This document shows positions 34,626 through 48,397 of a DNA stretch of 64,000 bases, piece after piece (positions within the stretch are counted from its first letter, which is position 1; the number at the start of each line of letters is the position of its first letter). The DNA is taken from contig VMRT01000013.1 in the NCBI GenBank assembly GCA_007713455.1, positions 122,931 to 186,930 of the forward strand, read 5' to 3'. The translations under genes and the position numbers were made by a program. The stretch is from Pseudomonas sp. (GTDB taxonomy: Bacteria > Pseudomonadota > Gammaproteobacteria > Pseudomonadales > Pseudomonadaceae). The notes beneath the pieces are model-generated. The model saw only the letters and a program-made list of their open reading frames with translations. It had not been told where the DNA came from and did no database searches.

Positions 34626-36442
34626 GGCTGGTCGACATCGGTACCGCGCAGCACGGCAACGTAGTACGACAGCAGTTGCAGCGGCAGGGTATAGAGGATC
34701 GGCGCAAGAACATCGTGGATATGCGGCATGTTCACCACGAAGATCCCTTCACCGTTGTCGAACCCGGCTTCACGGTCGGCAAAGACGATCAGCTCACCAC
34801 CACGGGCGCGCACTTCCTGCAGGTTGGACTTGAGCTTTTCGAGCAACTCGTTGTTCGGCGCCACCGTGACCACCGGCATGTCGGCGTCCACCAGCGCCAG
34901 CGGGCCGTGCTTGAGCTCACCGGCCGGGTAGGCCTCGGCATGGATATAGGAGATTTCCTTGAGCTTGAGCGCACCCTCCATCGCCACCGGATACTGAGCG
35001 CCGCGGCCGAGGAACAGGGTGTGATGCTTCTCGGCGAAGTGCTCGGAAATCTTCTCCACCGTAGCGTCCATCGCCAGCGCCTCACCCAGGCGGGTCGGCA
35101 GCCGGCGCAGCTCGTCAACCAGTTCGGCCTCCAGCGCAGGGGAAAGCGTGCCCCGGACCTGGCCCAGCGACAGCGTCAGCAACAGCAGACCAACCAGCTG
35201 GGTGGTGAAGGCCTTGGTCGAAGCCACGCCGATTTCCGGGCCGGCCTGGGTGAGCAGAGTCAGGTCCGATTCGCGCACCAGCGAACTGATGCCGACGTTG
35301 CAGATCGCCAGGCTGGCGAGATAGCGCCCTTCCTGCTCGGTGCGCGCCTTGGCGTTACGCAGCGCTGCCAGCGAATCTGCCGTCTCGCCGGACTGGGAGA
35401 TGGTGACGAACAGGGTGTCCGGCTGCACCACTACCTTGCGGTAGCGGAATTCGCTGGCAACCTCGACCTGACAGGGTATGCCGGCCAGCTCCTCCAGCCA
35501 GTAACGCGCGACCATGCCGGCGTGATAGCTGGTGCCACAGGCGACGATCTGCACATTGCGCACTTTGGCGAACAGCTCGGCGGCTTGCGGTCCGAACGCC
35601 TGCACCAGCACCTGATGATCGCCTAGCCGGCCTTCCAGAGTGCGCTGCACCACCTTCGGCTGCTCGTGAATCTCCTTGAGCATGAAGTGGCGGTACTCGC
35701 CCTTGTCCGCCGCCTCGGCACCTTCGTGGTACTGCACGGCCTCGCGCTGCACCGGCTGGCCGTCGACATCCCAGATCTGCACCGCATCGCGGCGGATTTC
35801 GGCGATGTCGCCCTCTTCCAGATACATGAAACGGTCGGTGACCTGACGCAGCGCCAGCTGGTCCGAGGCGAGGAAGTTTTCGCCCAGGCCCAGACCGATC
35901 ACCAGCGGGCTGCCGCTGCGCGCGGCGAGCAAACGATCGGGCTGCCTGGCGTTGATTACTGCCAGACCATAGGCGCCATGTAGCTCCTTGACCGCTGCCT
36001 TCAGGGCAGCGGTGAGGTCGCCGAGCGAATCGAGCTTGTGGTGCAGCAGGTGGACGATGACTTCGGTGTCGGTATCCGAGACGAATACGTAACCCATCTC
36101 CTTGAGCTGAGCCCGCAGCGCCTCGTGGTTCTCGATGATGCCGTTGTGCACCACGGCCAGATCATCACCCGAGAAATGCGGATGGGCATTGCGCTCGCAG
36201 GGCGCACCATGGGTTGCCCAGCGGGTATGCGCAATGCCCAGGCGGCCGGCCAGCTGCGTGTGTTGCTGAGCCTGCTCCAGTTCGGCGACCTTGCCATTAC
36301 GGCGCAGACGCTCGAGTGTGCCGTTCTCGTCCAGCACGGCAACGCCGGCACTGTCATAGCCACGGTATTCCAGGCGCTTGAGGCCCTCGAGAAGGATCGC
36401 GGTGATGTTGCGTTCGGCGACGGCGCCAACGATGCCACACAT
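34592..36442 (-). CDS. glmS: Glutamine-fructose-6-phosphate aminotransferase (GlmS)
   Basis: Makes glucosamine-6-phosphate from fructose-6-phosphate and glutamine, the first step to UDP-GlcNAc. 616 residues: N-terminal glutaminase domain with catalytic Cys1 after Met removal ([12 protein letters not shown]), then two SIS isomerase domains (about 290-420 and 460-600) with [17 protein letters not shown] and the C-terminal [11 protein letters not shown] 36442 is fixed by the Cys1 requirement. It lies 2 bp after the glmR stop, so there is no room for a glmS ribozyme; control is likely through GlmR. Confidence 0.96.
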   Translation of the reverse strand: MCGIVGAVAERNITAILLEGLKRLEYRGYDSAGVAVLDENGTLERLRRNGKVAELEQAQQHTQLAGRLGIAHTRWATHGAPCERNAHPHFSGDDLAVVHNGIIENHEALRAQLKEMGYVFVSDTDTEVIVHLLHHKLDSLGDLTAALKAAVKELHGAYGLAVINARQPDRLLAARSGSPLVIGLGLGENFLASDQLALRQVTDRFMYLEEGDIAEIRRDAVQIWDVDGQPVQREAVQYHEGAEAADKGEYRHFMLKEIHEQPKVVQRTLEGRLGDHQVLVQAFGPQAAELFAKVRNVQIVACGTSYHAGMVARYWLEELAGIPCQVEVASEFRYRKVVVQPDTLFVTISQSGETADSLAALRNAKARTEQEGRYLASLAICNVGISSLVRESDLTLLTQAGPEIGVASTKAFTTQLVGLLLLTLSLGQVRGTLSPALEAELVDELRRLPTRLGEALAMDATVEKISEHFAEKHHTLFLGRGAQYPVAMEGALKLKEISYIHAEAYPAGELKHGPLALVDADMPVVTVAPNNELLEKLKSNLQEVRARGGELIVFADREAGFDNGEGIFVVNMPHIHDVLAPILYTLPLQLLSYYVAVLRGTDVDQPRNLAKSVTVE

Positions 36443-36444
36443 GC

Positions 36445-37227
36445 TCAAGTCTCCAGATTGGTTTCGACGGCCACGCAGATCAGTTTGACGCCGCGGGCCA
36501 GGATGCTGCTGCGCGCCTCGTCGCTGAGGCGCTCATCGGTGATCAGGGTGTGCACGCTGCTCCAGGGCAGCTCGAGATTGGGGATGCGCCGACCGATCTT
36601 GTCGGCCTCGGCGAGCACGATGACTTCCCGCGCGACGTCGGCCATCACTCGGGACAACCCTAGCAGTTCGTTGAAGGTGGTGGTGCCCCGCTCCAGATCG
36701 ATGCCATCGGCACCGATGAACAGTTGGTCGAAGTCATAGGACCGCAGCACCTGCTCGGCGACCTGGCCCTGAAAGGACTCCGAATGTGGATCCCAGGTGC
36801 CGCCGGTCATCAGCAGCACCGGTTCATGCTCCAGCTCACGCAGGGCATTGGCCACGTTCAGCGAGTTAGTCATCACCACCAGGCCATGTCTGTGGCCCAG
36901 TTGCGGAATCATCGCCGCCGTGGTGGTGCCGCTGTCGATGATGACCCGCGCATGCTCGCGAATGCAGCCGACCGCGGCGGCGGCAATTGCCTGCTTCCAG
37001 GGCGACACCGGCTGCACGCTGTCGCCGATCAGCTCCTGTGGCAACTGTACCGCCCCGCCGTAACGGCGCAGCAGCAGGCCATTCTTCTCGAGTGCGGCGA
37101 GGTCCTTGCGGATGGTGACTTCCGAGGTTTCGAAGCGCCGCGACAGCTCGTCCACACTGACCTCGCCGAGCTCGTTGAGCAAGGCGAGGATCGCGTGGCG
37201 ACGTTGTGGAGTGTTGCGCTTCGACAT
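36445..37227 (-). CDS. glmR: DeoR-family transcriptional regulator GlmR
   Basis: 260 residues: N-terminal winged helix ([51 protein letters not shown]) with the DeoR signature, and a C-terminal sugar-phosphate sensor domain ([21 protein letters not shown] [10 protein letters not shown]). ATG 37227 gives the family N-terminus; a long unconserved frame precedes it. Its tight link to glmS and its place between glmU and glmS match PA5550 (glmR), so it likely controls amino-sugar synthesis. Confidence 0.88.
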   Translation of the reverse strand: MSKRNTPQRRHAILALLNELGEVSVDELSRRFETSEVTIRKDLAALEKNGLLLRRYGGAVQLPQELIGDSVQPVSPWKQAIAAAAVGCIREHARVIIDSGTTTAAMIPQLGHRHGLVVMTNSLNVANALRELEHEPVLLMTGGTWDPHSESFQGQVAEQVLRSYDFDQLFIGADGIDLERGTTTFNELLGLSRVMADVAREVIVLAEADKIGRRIPNLELPWSSVHTLITDERLSDEARSSILARGVKLICVAVETNLET

Positions 37228-37357
37228 AGATATGTTTCGATTCGAAAGATAACGGCGCGAATCAAAACATAAGTGCTTACGGGCTGCAAGCCGCTGGCGA
37301 TCCGGCGTCACCCACCAACAGCGGGAAGCAGGCCGGCATCCCGCGCCGAACGCGGAT

Positions 37358-38719
37358 CTACGACTGCTTCTTCGGTCGCTGCCAGCCTTCGATATTGCGC
37401 TGGCGACCGCGGCCGAGGCCCAGGGTATGGGCCGGCACATCCTCGGTGATCGTCGAACCGGCGCCGGTCGTTGCGCCATCACCGAGATTCAGCGGTGCAA
37501 CCAGCGAACTGTTGGAGCCGATGAAAACGTCCTCGCCCACCACCGTCCTGAACTTGTTGGCGCCGTCATAGTTGCAAGTGATTGTCCCGGCGCCGATATT
37601 GGTCCGCGCGCCGATCTCGGCGTCACCGAGGTAGCTGAGATGCCCGGCCTTGGCACCATCGCCGAGGGTCGCGTTCTTCAGCTCGACGAAGTTGCCGACA
37701 TGCGCCTTGGCGCCGAGCACGCTGCCTGGACGCAGCCGCGCGAACGGGCCGCAATCGGCACTCTCGCCGACTACTGCACCCTCAAGATGGGAGTTGGCCT
37801 TGACGATCGCACCGCGACGCAACGTGCTGTCCTTGATCACGCAGTTCGGTCCGATCTGCACGTCGTCTTCGATGACCACCGTGCCTTCGAGCACCACATT
37901 CACGTCGATCAGCACGTCTCGCCCGACCTCCACCTCGCCACGCAGATCGAAACGTGCCGGGTCGCGCAGCGTCACGCCCCGGGCCATCAAACGACGAGCG
38001 GCACGCTGCTGGTAATGGCGTTCCAGCTCGGCCAGCTGGATACGGTCGTTGGCGCCTTGCACTTCCATGGCGTCCAGCGGCTGCTCGGTGGCCACGCGCA
38101 GACCGTCGGCCACAGCCATGGCGATGACGTCAGTCAGGTAGTACTCGCCCTGGGCATTGCTGTTGGACAGGCGACCCAGCCATTCGCCGATACGGCTGCC
38201 TGGTACGGCGAGAATCCCGGTATTGCCCTCGCGGATCGCCTTCTGCTCGTCGCTGGCATCCTTGTGCTCGACGATAGCCTGCACTTCGCCGCGTGCGTCG
38301 CGGACGATGCGTCCATAGCCGGTTGGGTCGTCAAGCTTCACCGTCAGCAGCGCGAGCTGCTCCGGCCCGACCTTCTGCAACAGGCGCTGCAGGGTGTCGG
38401 CTTCGATCAGTGGTACGTCACCGTAAACGATCAGCACGCGCTCGGCCGACAGATTTGGCAACGCCTGGGCTACAGCATGGCCGGTTCCCAGCTGCTCGGC
38501 TTGAACGACGAAGGCGAGATCATCGCCGGCCAGTCGCTGGCGCACCTGCTCGGCACCGTGGCCAATAACCACCTGGATGCTTTTCGGCTGCAATGCGCGC
38601 GCGGTGTCGATCACGTGCCCGAGCATGGATTTTCCGGCGACCGGATGCAGAACCTTGGGCAGCGCCGAACGCATGCGCGTGCCCTGGCCAGCGGCGAGAA
38701 TGACGATATCGAGAGACAT
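37358..38719 (-). CDS. glmU: Bifunctional GlmU (GlcN-1-P acetyltransferase / GlcNAc-1-P uridyltransferase)
   Basis: Makes UDP-N-acetylglucosamine for peptidoglycan and lipopolysaccharide. 453 residues: the N-terminal nucleotidyltransferase domain has [19 protein letters not shown], and a long left-handed beta-helix acetyltransferase domain follows from about residue 250, with [20 protein letters not shown] and [12 protein letters not shown]. It follows atpC on the same strand, with a terminator between them, and is separated from glmR by 130 bp. Confidence 0.96.
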   Translation of the reverse strand: MSLDIVILAAGQGTRMRSALPKVLHPVAGKSMLGHVIDTARALQPKSIQVVIGHGAEQVRQRLAGDDLAFVVQAEQLGTGHAVAQALPNLSAERVLIVYGDVPLIEADTLQRLLQKVGPEQLALLTVKLDDPTGYGRIVRDARGEVQAIVEHKDASDEQKAIREGNTGILAVPGSRIGEWLGRLSNSNAQGEYYLTDVIAMAVADGLRVATEQPLDAMEVQGANDRIQLAELERHYQQRAARRLMARGVTLRDPARFDLRGEVEVGRDVLIDVNVVLEGTVVIEDDVQIGPNCVIKDSTLRRGAIVKANSHLEGAVVGESADCGPFARLRPGSVLGAKAHVGNFVELKNATLGDGAKAGHLSYLGDAEIGARTNIGAGTITCNYDGANKFRTVVGEDVFIGSNSSLVAPLNLGDGATTGAGSTITEDVPAHTLGLGRGRQRNIEGWQRPKKQS

Positions 38720-38806
38720 GAAGCGGTTCCTGAGCGGTATCGGCCCGTCAGCTCACCCGTACGTCAGAGTGCAGCTGGTATCAGCGCCGACAAATGGCAG
38801 AAAAAG

Positions 38807-38833
38807 AAAAAGGGTAGCCAAGGCTACCCTTTT
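38807..38833 (-). terminator. Terminator of the ATP synthase operon
   Basis: AAAGGGTAGCC / GGCTACCCTTT stem with a 2-base loop. On the minus strand it is followed by a T-rich tract (TTTTTCTTTTTC), and it lies 30 bases after the atpC stop. Confidence 0.92.
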
Positions 38834-38861
38834 ACTCGTGCGCGATGAAGTCGCTTGCCGA

Positions 38862-39290
38862 TCAGTGTCGGCCGTACTTCTTGCGCATTGCCTCGATGGT
38901 TCGCAGCTGGGCTGCGGCCTCGGCCAGGCGAGCGGCGGCGGAGCCGTAATCGAACTCCGCGCCCTTCTCGTGCAGGGCCTTCTCGGCAGCTTTGACGGCA
39001 GCCTGAGCGGCAGCTTCGTCGATGTCCTTGGCGCGCGTAGCGGTATCGGCGAGAACCTTCACCATGTTCGGCTGCACTTCGATGAAGCCGCCGGAGATGT
39101 AGAAGATCTCCTCGTCACCACCCTGCTTGATCACTCGAACCGGACCCGGCTTGAGATCAGTCAGCAGCGGCGCGTGACCCGGCAGAACGCCGATGTCACC
39201 CAGGTTGCCGTGGGCGACGACCATTTCCACCAGCCCCGAGAACAGCTCTTCTTCCGCACTGACGATGTCGCAATGCACTGTCATAGCCAT
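38862..39290 (-). CDS. atpC: ATP synthase epsilon subunit
   Basis: 142-residue F1 central-stalk subunit that couples rotation to catalysis and can inhibit ATP hydrolysis. N-terminal beta-barrel ([20 protein letters not shown], then [16 protein letters not shown]) and C-terminal two-helix hairpin (about 88-140). The start at ATG 39290 has GAGG 7 bases upstream and gives the conserved N-terminus; an ATG at 39296 overlaps that site. Last gene of the operon. Confidence 0.95.
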   Translation of the reverse strand: MAMTVHCDIVSAEEELFSGLVEMVVAHGNLGDIGVLPGHAPLLTDLKPGPVRVIKQGGDEEIFYISGGFIEVQPNMVKVLADTATRAKDIDEAAAQAAVKAAEKALHEKGAEFDYGSAAARLAEAAAQLRTIEAMRKKYGRH

Positions 39291-39364
39291 GTTCATGCCT
39301 CGGTAATCAGCCTGACCAGCAGCTGCCGGTCAGGCTGGTTGGCGCCCGCGAACGGGCGCGCCAG

Positions 39365-40771
<1,407 letters not shown>

Positions 40772-41638
40772 TTAAACCGCGGCAGCGCCGCCGACGATTT
40801 CCGAAATTTCCTGAGTGATCGCAGCCTGACGGGCCTTGTTGTAGACCAGTTGCAGGTCGCCGATCAGCTCACCGGCGTTGTCGGTTGCGTTCTTCATGGC
40901 AATCATCCGCGCGGCCTGTTCGGCTGCGCCGTTCTCAACCACCGCCTGATAGGCCTGGGACTCGATGAACCGTACCAGCAGAGCATCCAGCAGCTGCTGG
41001 GCGTCCGGCTCGTAGAGGTAGTCCCACTGACCTTTCTTGACCGGCTCGGCGTTCTCGTCTGCGGCCAGCGGCAGCAGTTGGTCGACCGTGGGCTTCTGGG
41101 TCATGGTGTTGATGAACTTGTTGGATACCAGGTACAAGCGATCGATACGGCCATTGTGGAAGCCGTCCAGCATGACCTTGACGCTGCCGATCAGATCATT
41201 GATCGACGGCTCTTCGCCGAGGTTGCCGATCGCTGCGACGACGTTGCCGCCGAAGCTGCGGAAGAAGCTCGCGCCTTTGTTGCCGATCACGCAGAGGTCG
41301 ACTTCGACCTTCTGATCGTGCCACTCCTTCATGTTCTTGATCAGGACCTTGAACAGGTTGATGTTCAGGCCACCGCAAAGACCACGATCGGTCGACACGA
41401 CGATGTAGCCGACACGCTTGACCGGACGCTCTACCATGAACGGATGACGGTATTCCGGGTTGGCAAAGGCCAGATGGCCGATTACCTGCCGGATCCGCTC
41501 CGCATAAGGGCGGCTGGCAGCCATGCGCATCTGTGCCTTGCGCATCTTGCTGACCGCCACCTTTTCCATGGCGCTGGTGATCTTCTGCGTGCTTTTGATG
41601 CTCGCAATCTTGCTGCGAATCTCTTTTGCGCCTGCCAT
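40772..41638 (-). CDS. atpG: ATP synthase gamma subunit
   Basis: 288-residue rotor shaft of F1. The long N-terminal helix ([31 protein letters not shown]) and C-terminal helix ([40 protein letters not shown]) that form the coiled-coil shaft are both clear, with the Rossmann-like middle domain ([10 protein letters not shown]) between. Stop is 30 bp upstream of atpD. Confidence 0.96.
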   Translation of the reverse strand: MAGAKEIRSKIASIKSTQKITSAMEKVAVSKMRKAQMRMAASRPYAERIRQVIGHLAFANPEYRHPFMVERPVKRVGYIVVSTDRGLCGGLNINLFKVLIKNMKEWHDQKVEVDLCVIGNKGASFFRSFGGNVVAAIGNLGEEPSINDLIGSVKVMLDGFHNGRIDRLYLVSNKFINTMTQKPTVDQLLPLAADENAEPVKKGQWDYLYEPDAQQLLDALLVRFIESQAYQAVVENGAAEQAARMIAMKNATDNAGELIGDLQLVYNKARQAAITQEISEIVGGAAAV

Positions 41639-41688
41639 TTGACACCTATCGGGTTAGCAGGCGGGAGCCTCACGGCTCCCGCTGCGGC

Positions 41689-43233
41689 TTACCAGCTTTG
41701 AGTGGCCTTGAACTTCTCGATACCGGCCTTCAGGCCTGCGTCGATTTCGTCATTGAAGTCACCCTTCACGTTGATCTTCGCCATCAGATCGGCGAACTCG
41801 CGGTTGAAGAAGGCGATCAGGGCCTGCTCGAAGGCGCCAACCTTGGCCACTTCCACGTCCGTCAGGAAACCGCGCTCGGCGGCGTACAGGGACAGGGACA
41901 TGTCGGCGATGGACATCGGCGCGTACTGCTTCTGCTTCATCAGCTCGGTAACGCGCTGACCATGCTCCAGCTGCTTGCGGGTCGCTTCGTCGAGGTCGGA
42001 AGCGAACTGCGCGAACGCAGCCAGTTCACGGTACTGAGCCAGAGCGGTACGGATACCACCAGACAGCTTCTTGACGATCTTGGTCTGAGCAGCACCACCA
42101 ACACGGGATACCGAGATACCGGCGTTGACGGCCGGACGGATACCTGCGTTGAACATGGCCGATTCCAGGAAGATCTGACCGTCGGTGATGGAAATCACGT
42201 TGGTCGGAACGAACGCGGAAACGTCGCCCGCCTGGGTTTCGATGATCGGCAGAGCGGTCAGCGAGCCGGTCTTGCCAGTTACGGCACCGTTGGTGAACTT
42301 CTCGACATACTCTTCGGAAACGCGCGACGCACGCTCCAGCAGACGGCTGTGGAGATAGAACACGTCGCCCGGATAGGCTTCACGTCCCGGCGGACGACGC
42401 AGCAGCAGGGAGATCTGGCGGTATGCCACGGCCTGCTTGGACAGATCGTCATACACGATCAGCGCGTCTTCACCGCGGTCGCGGAAGTACTCGCCCATGG
42501 TGCAACCAGCGTAAGGCGCCAGGTACTGCAGGGCAGCGGATTCGGAGGCGGACGCAGCAACAACGATGGTGTTGTGCAGCGCGCCGTGCTCTTCCAGCTT
42601 GCGAACCACGTTGGCGATGGTCGACTGCTTCTGACCAATGGCAACGTAAACGCAGCGGATGCCGCTGTTCTTCTGGTTGATGATGGCGTCGATGGCCAGG
42701 GCGGTCTTGCCGATCTGACGGTCGCCGATGATCAGCTCACGCTGGCCACGGCCTACCGGGATCATGGCGTCGACCGACTTGTAACCGGTCTGCACCGGCT
42801 GGTCGACGGACTTACGCCAGATCACGCCCGGCGCAACCTTCTCGACCGCGTCAGTTGCCTGAGCGTTGATCGGGCCTTTGCCATCAATCGGGTTACCCAG
42901 TGCGTCGACAACGCGGCCCAGCAGTTCCGGACCAACCGGAACTTCAAGGATGCGGCCGGTGCACTTGGCGCTCATGCCTTCGGTCAGGCCCAGGTAGTTA
43001 CCCAGAACCACGGCACCTACGGAGTCCTGCTCCAGGTTCAGTGCCATACCAAAGATGCCGCCAGGGAACTCGATCATTTCGCCGTACATGACGTCGGCCA
43101 GACCGTAGATACGTACGATACCGTCAGAAACGCTGACGACGGTGCCCTCATTACGGGCTTGAGCAGCGACATTCGATTTCTCGATGCGCTGCTTGATGAT
43201 TTCACTAATCTCGGAAGGATTCAGTTGCTGCAT
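41689..43233 (-). CDS. atpA: ATP synthase alpha subunit
   Basis: 514-residue non-catalytic nucleotide-binding F1 subunit. P-loop GDRQIGKTA (about residues 169-177), the [17 protein letters not shown] signature and the N-terminal delta-binding segment ([15 protein letters not shown]) are present. It lies 50 bp upstream of atpG and 15 bp downstream of atpH. Confidence 0.97.
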   Translation of the reverse strand: MQQLNPSEISEIIKQRIEKSNVAAQARNEGTVVSVSDGIVRIYGLADVMYGEMIEFPGGIFGMALNLEQDSVGAVVLGNYLGLTEGMSAKCTGRILEVPVGPELLGRVVDALGNPIDGKGPINAQATDAVEKVAPGVIWRKSVDQPVQTGYKSVDAMIPVGRGQRELIIGDRQIGKTALAIDAIINQKNSGIRCVYVAIGQKQSTIANVVRKLEEHGALHNTIVVAASASESAALQYLAPYAGCTMGEYFRDRGEDALIVYDDLSKQAVAYRQISLLLRRPPGREAYPGDVFYLHSRLLERASRVSEEYVEKFTNGAVTGKTGSLTALPIIETQAGDVSAFVPTNVISITDGQIFLESAMFNAGIRPAVNAGISVSRVGGAAQTKIVKKLSGGIRTALAQYRELAAFAQFASDLDEATRKQLEHGQRVTELMKQKQYAPMSIADMSLSLYAAERGFLTDVEVAKVGAFEQALIAFFNREFADLMAKINVKGDFNDEIDAGLKAGIEKFKATQSW

Positions 43234-43248
43234 GCCATGACCCTCAAA

Positions 43249-43785
43249 TCAGGATTTCAACGATTCGGCCAACTGGCTCAGTTTGCCGCGGACCGAACCG
43301 TCGACAACCACATCACCGGCGCGAATCAACACGCCGCCGATCAGCGCAGGATTCACGGCCTGCTGGAGGTTGACGGTGCGATCTAGCCGCTTCGACAGGG
43401 CGGCAGCCAAAGTTTGGAGTTGCTCGTTGCTGAGCTCGAAGGCGGTTTCAACTTCTGCCTCGAGCGTTTTCTCGGCTTGCGCCTTGATGTCCTCGTACAG
43501 CTCCCACACGGTCGGCAGTACCGACAGGCGATCGTTCTCGCCAAGGGTCTGGACGTAGTTGCGGAAAGCTTCGTCGGCGTCGTCACCGAGTAGACGCACC
43601 AGCCCCTGGACCTTGCTTTCGCTGGTCAGGCGGGGGTCGTTCAGCAACGCTGCGACTTCTGGGACTTCAACAGCGATGGCGGCCAGGTTCAGCATTTTCG
43701 ACCAGGACTCGGTCGTTCCTGCGGCGCTGGCAAACTCGAAAGCGGCTTTCGCGTAAGGCCGAGCAAGCGTCTGGGTATTGATCAT
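43249..43785 (-). CDS. atpH: ATP synthase delta subunit
   Basis: 178-residue stator subunit that joins F1 (alpha N-terminus) to the b subunits. N-terminal helical domain begins LARPYAKAAFEFA, a family signature; the C-terminal region has GGVLIRAGDVVVDGSVRGKLSQL, the typical ending. It lies 12 bp after the atpF stop. Confidence 0.95.
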   Translation of the reverse strand: MINTQTLARPYAKAAFEFASAAGTTESWSKMLNLAAIAVEVPEVAALLNDPRLTSESKVQGLVRLLGDDADEAFRNYVQTLGENDRLSVLPTVWELYEDIKAQAEKTLEAEVETAFELSNEQLQTLAAALSKRLDRTVNLQQAVNPALIGGVLIRAGDVVVDGSVRGKLSQLAESLKS

Positions 43786-43797
43786 CGCTTGCCTCGC

Positions 43798-44268
43798 TTA
43801 GAGTTGGGAGGCCAGTTTTTCGACCAGCTCGTTGTGCACCTTGGCGTCCACCTGGGACTCCAGGATCTTCTCTGCACCGGCGACGGCAAGAGCCGCTACC
43901 TGATTGCGCAGTTGGTCCCTGGCACGGTTCACTTCCTGTTCGATCTCGGCGCGGGCGCCGGCGACCAGTCGCTCGCCTTCTACACGTGCCTGCTGCTTGG
44001 CTTCCTCGATGATCGCATTGGCGTGCTTGTTCGCCTGCTCGATGATCTGGGCTGCCTGCTCCTTGGTCTCGCGGAGGGTGTTGGACACCTTGTCCTGAGC
44101 CAGTTTCAGGTCTTGCTGCGCACGGCCTGCCGCATCCAGTCCTTCAGCGATCTTCTTCTGGCGCGCTGCCATGGCTGCCGTGATTGGCGGCCAGACGAGC
44201 TTCATGCAGAACCAGACGAAGATAGCGAAGGCGAGCGTTTGACCGAACAGCGTCAAGTTAATGTTCAC
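43798..44268 (-). CDS. atpF: ATP synthase b subunit
   Basis: 156-residue peripheral-stalk subunit: one N-terminal membrane helix ([25 protein letters not shown]) and a long charged coiled coil (about 30-156). The KLVWPPI segment at the membrane edge is a hallmark. Two copies span from Fo subunit a to F1. Confidence 0.96.
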   Translation of the reverse strand: MNINLTLFGQTLAFAIFVWFCMKLVWPPITAAMAARQKKIAEGLDAAGRAQQDLKLAQDKVSNTLRETKEQAAQIIEQANKHANAIIEEAKQQARVEGERLVAGARAEIEQEVNRARDQLRNQVAALAVAGAEKILESQVDAKVHNELVEKLASQL

Positions 44269-44360
44269 AGCGATTTACCTCGTGCTATCTCGTTCAACGC
44301 GGGAGTCATTCCACGGCGACGGGGCTCGCCCGGCGAACCCCATCTCAAACCGGAAAGTGA

Positions 44361-44603
<243 letters not shown>

Positions 44604-44645
44604 CTAAGGGGGGTTAAGGTTTTTCGGTTAAAGCGTTAGCGGTTT

Positions 44646-45528
<883 letters not shown>

Positions 45529-45535
<7 letters not shown>

Positions 45536-45927
45536 TTCGGATTGTTTTTCATCAGCAGGAGCGCGCTTGCTCCGACACCCAGAACCAGCAGATAGCCGGC
45601 AAACAAGGCGATCGGTTCCAGCGGTTTCACTCCCACAAACACCAACGCAAAAAGCGCTGCTGCCAGAATCTGTTTACCCATCTCGCCAGACCAGAACGAC
45701 TGGATGATCGCCTGAGTCGAACGTGCGCCAAAGTAACGAAAGGCCTTGTACGCGAAATACACGTTCGCTGACAGCGCAATCAAACCACCGCACAGCGCGG
45801 AGTAGCCGGCGACCATACCAAAAACCAGGCCACATGAGACAGCGGTCACTACTACGACCATTGCCTGCATCAGCAATACGCGAAATGCCGGAAGGCGATG
45901 GAAGGGTGTTCTGTTGCGTATGTTCAC
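45529..45927 (-). CDS. atpI: ATP synthase accessory protein AtpI
   Basis: 132 residues with four helices (about 12-35, 40-60, 83-103 and 108-127). It is the first gene of the ATP synthase operon, where AtpI assists c-ring assembly and perhaps magnesium handling. The pattern of small-residue-rich helices (GLVFGMVAGYSALCGGLIALSANVYFAYKAF) is usual. Its stop lies within the heptamer repeat. Confidence 0.9.
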
Positions 45928-45987
45928 CTGAATTCCATCGCTGTAGCAGGCCGCGTAAATAATTGTCCGCAGTCAAAAAAGCGCGGC

Positions 45988-46016
45988 GAGTATAGGAGCA
46001 GGCCAGCCAGGGTTCA
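45988..46016 (-). promoter_or_regulatory. Sigma-70 promoter of the ATP synthase operon
   Basis: On the minus strand TTGAAC and TATACT are separated by exactly 17 bp, about 60 bp before the atpI start (45927). A second weaker TTGACT lies closer to the gene (about 45969-45974). Confidence 0.8.
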
Positions 46017-46060
46017 ACTCTCCGGTAGTATTTTCCGACCGGCACTACAAACAATTTGTA

Positions 46061-46933
46061 TCAGCGGATGTGGGCCAATACACCCTGCAGTTCATCCAGC
46101 GAACTGTAGCGGATCACCAGCTGCCCTTTGCCTCTTTGTCCGTGCTTGATCTGCACCGGAGAGCCCAGGCGTTCCGCCAGGCGCTGCTCCAGACGGCTGA
46201 TGTCCGGGTCGACCTTGACTTCGGCTTTCGGTGTTTCCTTGCTGCTCAACCACTGACGCACCAGGGCTTCGGTCTGGCGGACGGTCAGCCCACGTGCGAC
46301 AACGTGCCGCGCGCCTTCGACCTGCTGTTCCGCCGGCAGACCTAGCAATGCTCGCGCGTGGCCCATCTCCAGGTCACCGTGTGACAGCAGCGTCTTGATC
46401 TCTTCCGGCAGCGCAATCAAGCGCAGCAAATTGCTTATCGAGACACGCGACTTGCCTACCGCGTCGGCAACTTGCTGCTGGGTCAGCTGGAACTCCTGTT
46501 GCAAGCGCTGCAGCGCGACGGCTTCCTCGATCGGATTCAGGTCTTCGCGCTGGATGTTCTCGATCAGCGCCATGGCAATGGCCGCCTCGTCCGGCACTTC
46601 GCGAACCAGCGCCGGCACCTTCTCCAACCCGGCCTGCTGGCTGGCTCGCCAGCGACGTTCACCGGCGATGATCTCGAAACGGCCACCGCTGACGGGACGC
46701 ACCACGATCGGCTGCATCACGCCGTGGTTCTTGATCGACTGGGCCAGCTCCTCCAGGGCCTGCGGGTCCATATCGCGGCGCGGCTGGTACTTGCCGCGCT
46801 GGATCAGGTCCAGCGGCAGGTGCTGGAGTTCACGGGTATCGACCTTCGCAGCCTCTTCCTGCATTGCCGAAACGCTGGCGCCGCCGAGCAGGGCGTCGAG
46901 TCCACGGCCTAGGCCTCTTTTCTTGGTCGCCAT
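46061..46933 (-). CDS. parB: Chromosome-partitioning protein ParB
   Basis: 290-residue parS-binding CTPase clamp. The N-terminus (RGLGRGLDALLGG) is the ParA-interacting segment, the CTP-binding motif is GERRWRASQQAGL (about residues 92-104), the helix-turn-helix covers about 150-180 (LTQQQVADAVGKSRVSISNLLRL), and a C-terminal dimerisation domain follows. It acts on parS sites, three of which occur in this window. It lies 9 bp after parA. Confidence 0.96.
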   Translation of the reverse strand: MATKKRGLGRGLDALLGGASVSAMQEEAAKVDTRELQHLPLDLIQRGKYQPRRDMDPQALEELAQSIKNHGVMQPIVVRPVSGGRFEIIAGERRWRASQQAGLEKVPALVREVPDEAAIAMALIENIQREDLNPIEEAVALQRLQQEFQLTQQQVADAVGKSRVSISNLLRLIALPEEIKTLLSHGDLEMGHARALLGLPAEQQVEGARHVVARGLTVRQTEALVRQWLSSKETPKAEVKVDPDISRLEQRLAERLGSPVQIKHGQRGKGQLVIRYSSLDELQGVLAHIR

Positions 46934-46942
46934 GAGTAGTCC

Positions 46943-47731
46943 TTATGCGGGGGCGCCACGCGCCGACTGGCGCTGGCGTCGCGACAGTTCACCGGCCAGG
47001 GCCAGATAGGCCAGAGCGCCCTTGGATTGCTTGTCGTAGACCAGCGCCGGCATGCCGTGGCTGGGGGCCTCGGCGAGCCGGACGTTGCGCGGGATAACGG
47101 TGTCGTAGAGTTTGTCGCCGAAATGCGCCTTGAGCTGTTCGGATACATCGTTGGTCAGACTGCTGCGCGGGTCGTACATGGTGCGCAGCAGGCCTTCGAT
47201 CTTCAGGCTGGGGTTGAGCGCCTGGCCGATACGCTGGATCGAATTGACCAGATCGGTAAGCCCTTCGAGCGCGTAATACTCGCACTGCATGGGAATGATG
47301 ACGCCGTCCGACGCAGCCAGCGCGTTGATGGTCAGCATCGACAGCGACGGCGGGCAATCGATGAGGATGTAGTCGTAGTTCTCCCGCACCGGTGCCAGTG
47401 CTTCACGCAGGCGTTTTTCCTTGGCCGGCAGATTCAGCAGGGCCACTTCCGCCGCGGTCAGGTCGCGATTGGCCGGCAGCAACTGATAGCCGCCGTGCTC
47501 GGAGAACTGCATGGCATCCACCAGGCTGCATTCGCCGATCAGTACGTCGTAGATCGAGTACTCCAGTCCGAGCTTGTCCACACCGCTACCAGTGGTGGCG
47601 TTGCCCTGGGGGTCGAGATCGATCAGCAGCACGCGACGGCGCGTGGCAACCAGCGAAGCCGCAAGGTTGATGCAGGTGGTGGTCTTGGCGACACCGCCCT
47701 TCTGGTTGGCAATGGCGAAAACTTTAGCCAT
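46943..47731 (-). CDS. parA: Chromosome-partitioning ATPase ParA
   Basis: 262-residue deviant Walker ATPase (Soj type). The P-loop is KGGVAKTTTCINLAASL (about residues 10-26), the Walker A' region is LIDLDPQGNATTGSG, and Walker B is YDYILIDCPPSLSML. It moves ParB-parS complexes over the nucleoid. It is followed by parB and preceded by rsmG on the same strand. Confidence 0.96.
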   Translation of the reverse strand: MAKVFAIANQKGGVAKTTTCINLAASLVATRRRVLLIDLDPQGNATTGSGVDKLGLEYSIYDVLIGECSLVDAMQFSEHGGYQLLPANRDLTAAEVALLNLPAKEKRLREALAPVRENYDYILIDCPPSLSMLTINALAASDGVIIPMQCEYYALEGLTDLVNSIQRIGQALNPSLKIEGLLRTMYDPRSSLTNDVSEQLKAHFGDKLYDTVIPRNVRLAEAPSHGMPALVYDKQSKGALAYLALAGELSRRQRQSARGAPA

Positions 47732-47749
47732 GGTCAGTGTCTGTCCGGG

Positions 47750-48397
47750 TCATGAAGTGCGGCGCAGTATCAGCAGATGGCGCTGGCCTTGGCAACCGGG
47801 AACCTTGAGTACGTGACAGGCATCGAGGCGGAAGTCGGCGGGCAGCCGTTGCAGTTCATCGTCCGGCTGCACGCCCTTCATCGCCAACCAGCGCGTCTGG
47901 GTATTGCCCAGATGCCGCGTCCAGCTGGCGAAGTCCTCAAGGGAACTGAAGGCGCGCGAGGTGATGCCGTCGAAGGCTTCCGCCGGCTGGAACTGCTCGA
48001 CGCGGCTGTGCACGACTTCGAGGTTGGCCAGTTTCAGCTCCAGCTTCACCTGCGTCAGGAATCGCGTTTTTTTCCCATTGGAGTCCAGCAGCGTGAAGCT
48101 GCGATCAGGAAACATGATCGCCAGCGGCACGCCAGGCATGCCACCACCGCTGCCGACGTCCAGCCAGGTCTGTCCGGACTCGGCAACGAAGGACACCACG
48201 CTCAGGCTGTCGAGCAGGTGTCGCGAAACCATTTCGTCGGGATCGCGCACCGCGGTTAGGTTGTAGGCCTTGTTCCACTTGATCAGCAGTGCCAGGTAGG
48301 CCAGCAACTGCTGCTGTTGCCCTTCACTCAGCTCGACGCCTAGCGCCAGGGCGCCGCGCACGAGTTCGGCGGCATGGGATTCGCTGACCAGACTCAT
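47750..48397 (-). CDS. rsmG: 16S rRNA (guanine527-N7)-methyltransferase RsmG
   Basis: 215 residues, class I SAM methyltransferase (GidB). Motif I is [17 protein letters not shown] (about residues 72-88), with the [15 protein letters not shown] segment before it. The ATG overlaps the mnmG stop by one base (TGATG), so the two are coupled; parA follows 18 bp later. Confidence 0.95.
   Translation of the reverse strand: MSLVSESHAAELVRGALALGVELSEGQQQQLLAYLALLIKWNKAYNLTAVRDPDEMVSRHLLDSLSVVSFVAESGQTWLDVGSGGGMPGVPLAIMFPDRSFTLLDSNGKKTRFLTQVKLELKLANLEVVHSRVEQFQPAEAFDGITSRAFSSLEDFASWTRHLGNTQTRWLAMKGVQPDDELQRLPADFRLDACHVLKVPGCQGQRHLLILRRTS

Noticed and set aside
36443..36444. glmS ribozyme upstream of glmS
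   Set aside because: glmR ends 2 bp before the glmS start, leaving no room for the ribozyme.
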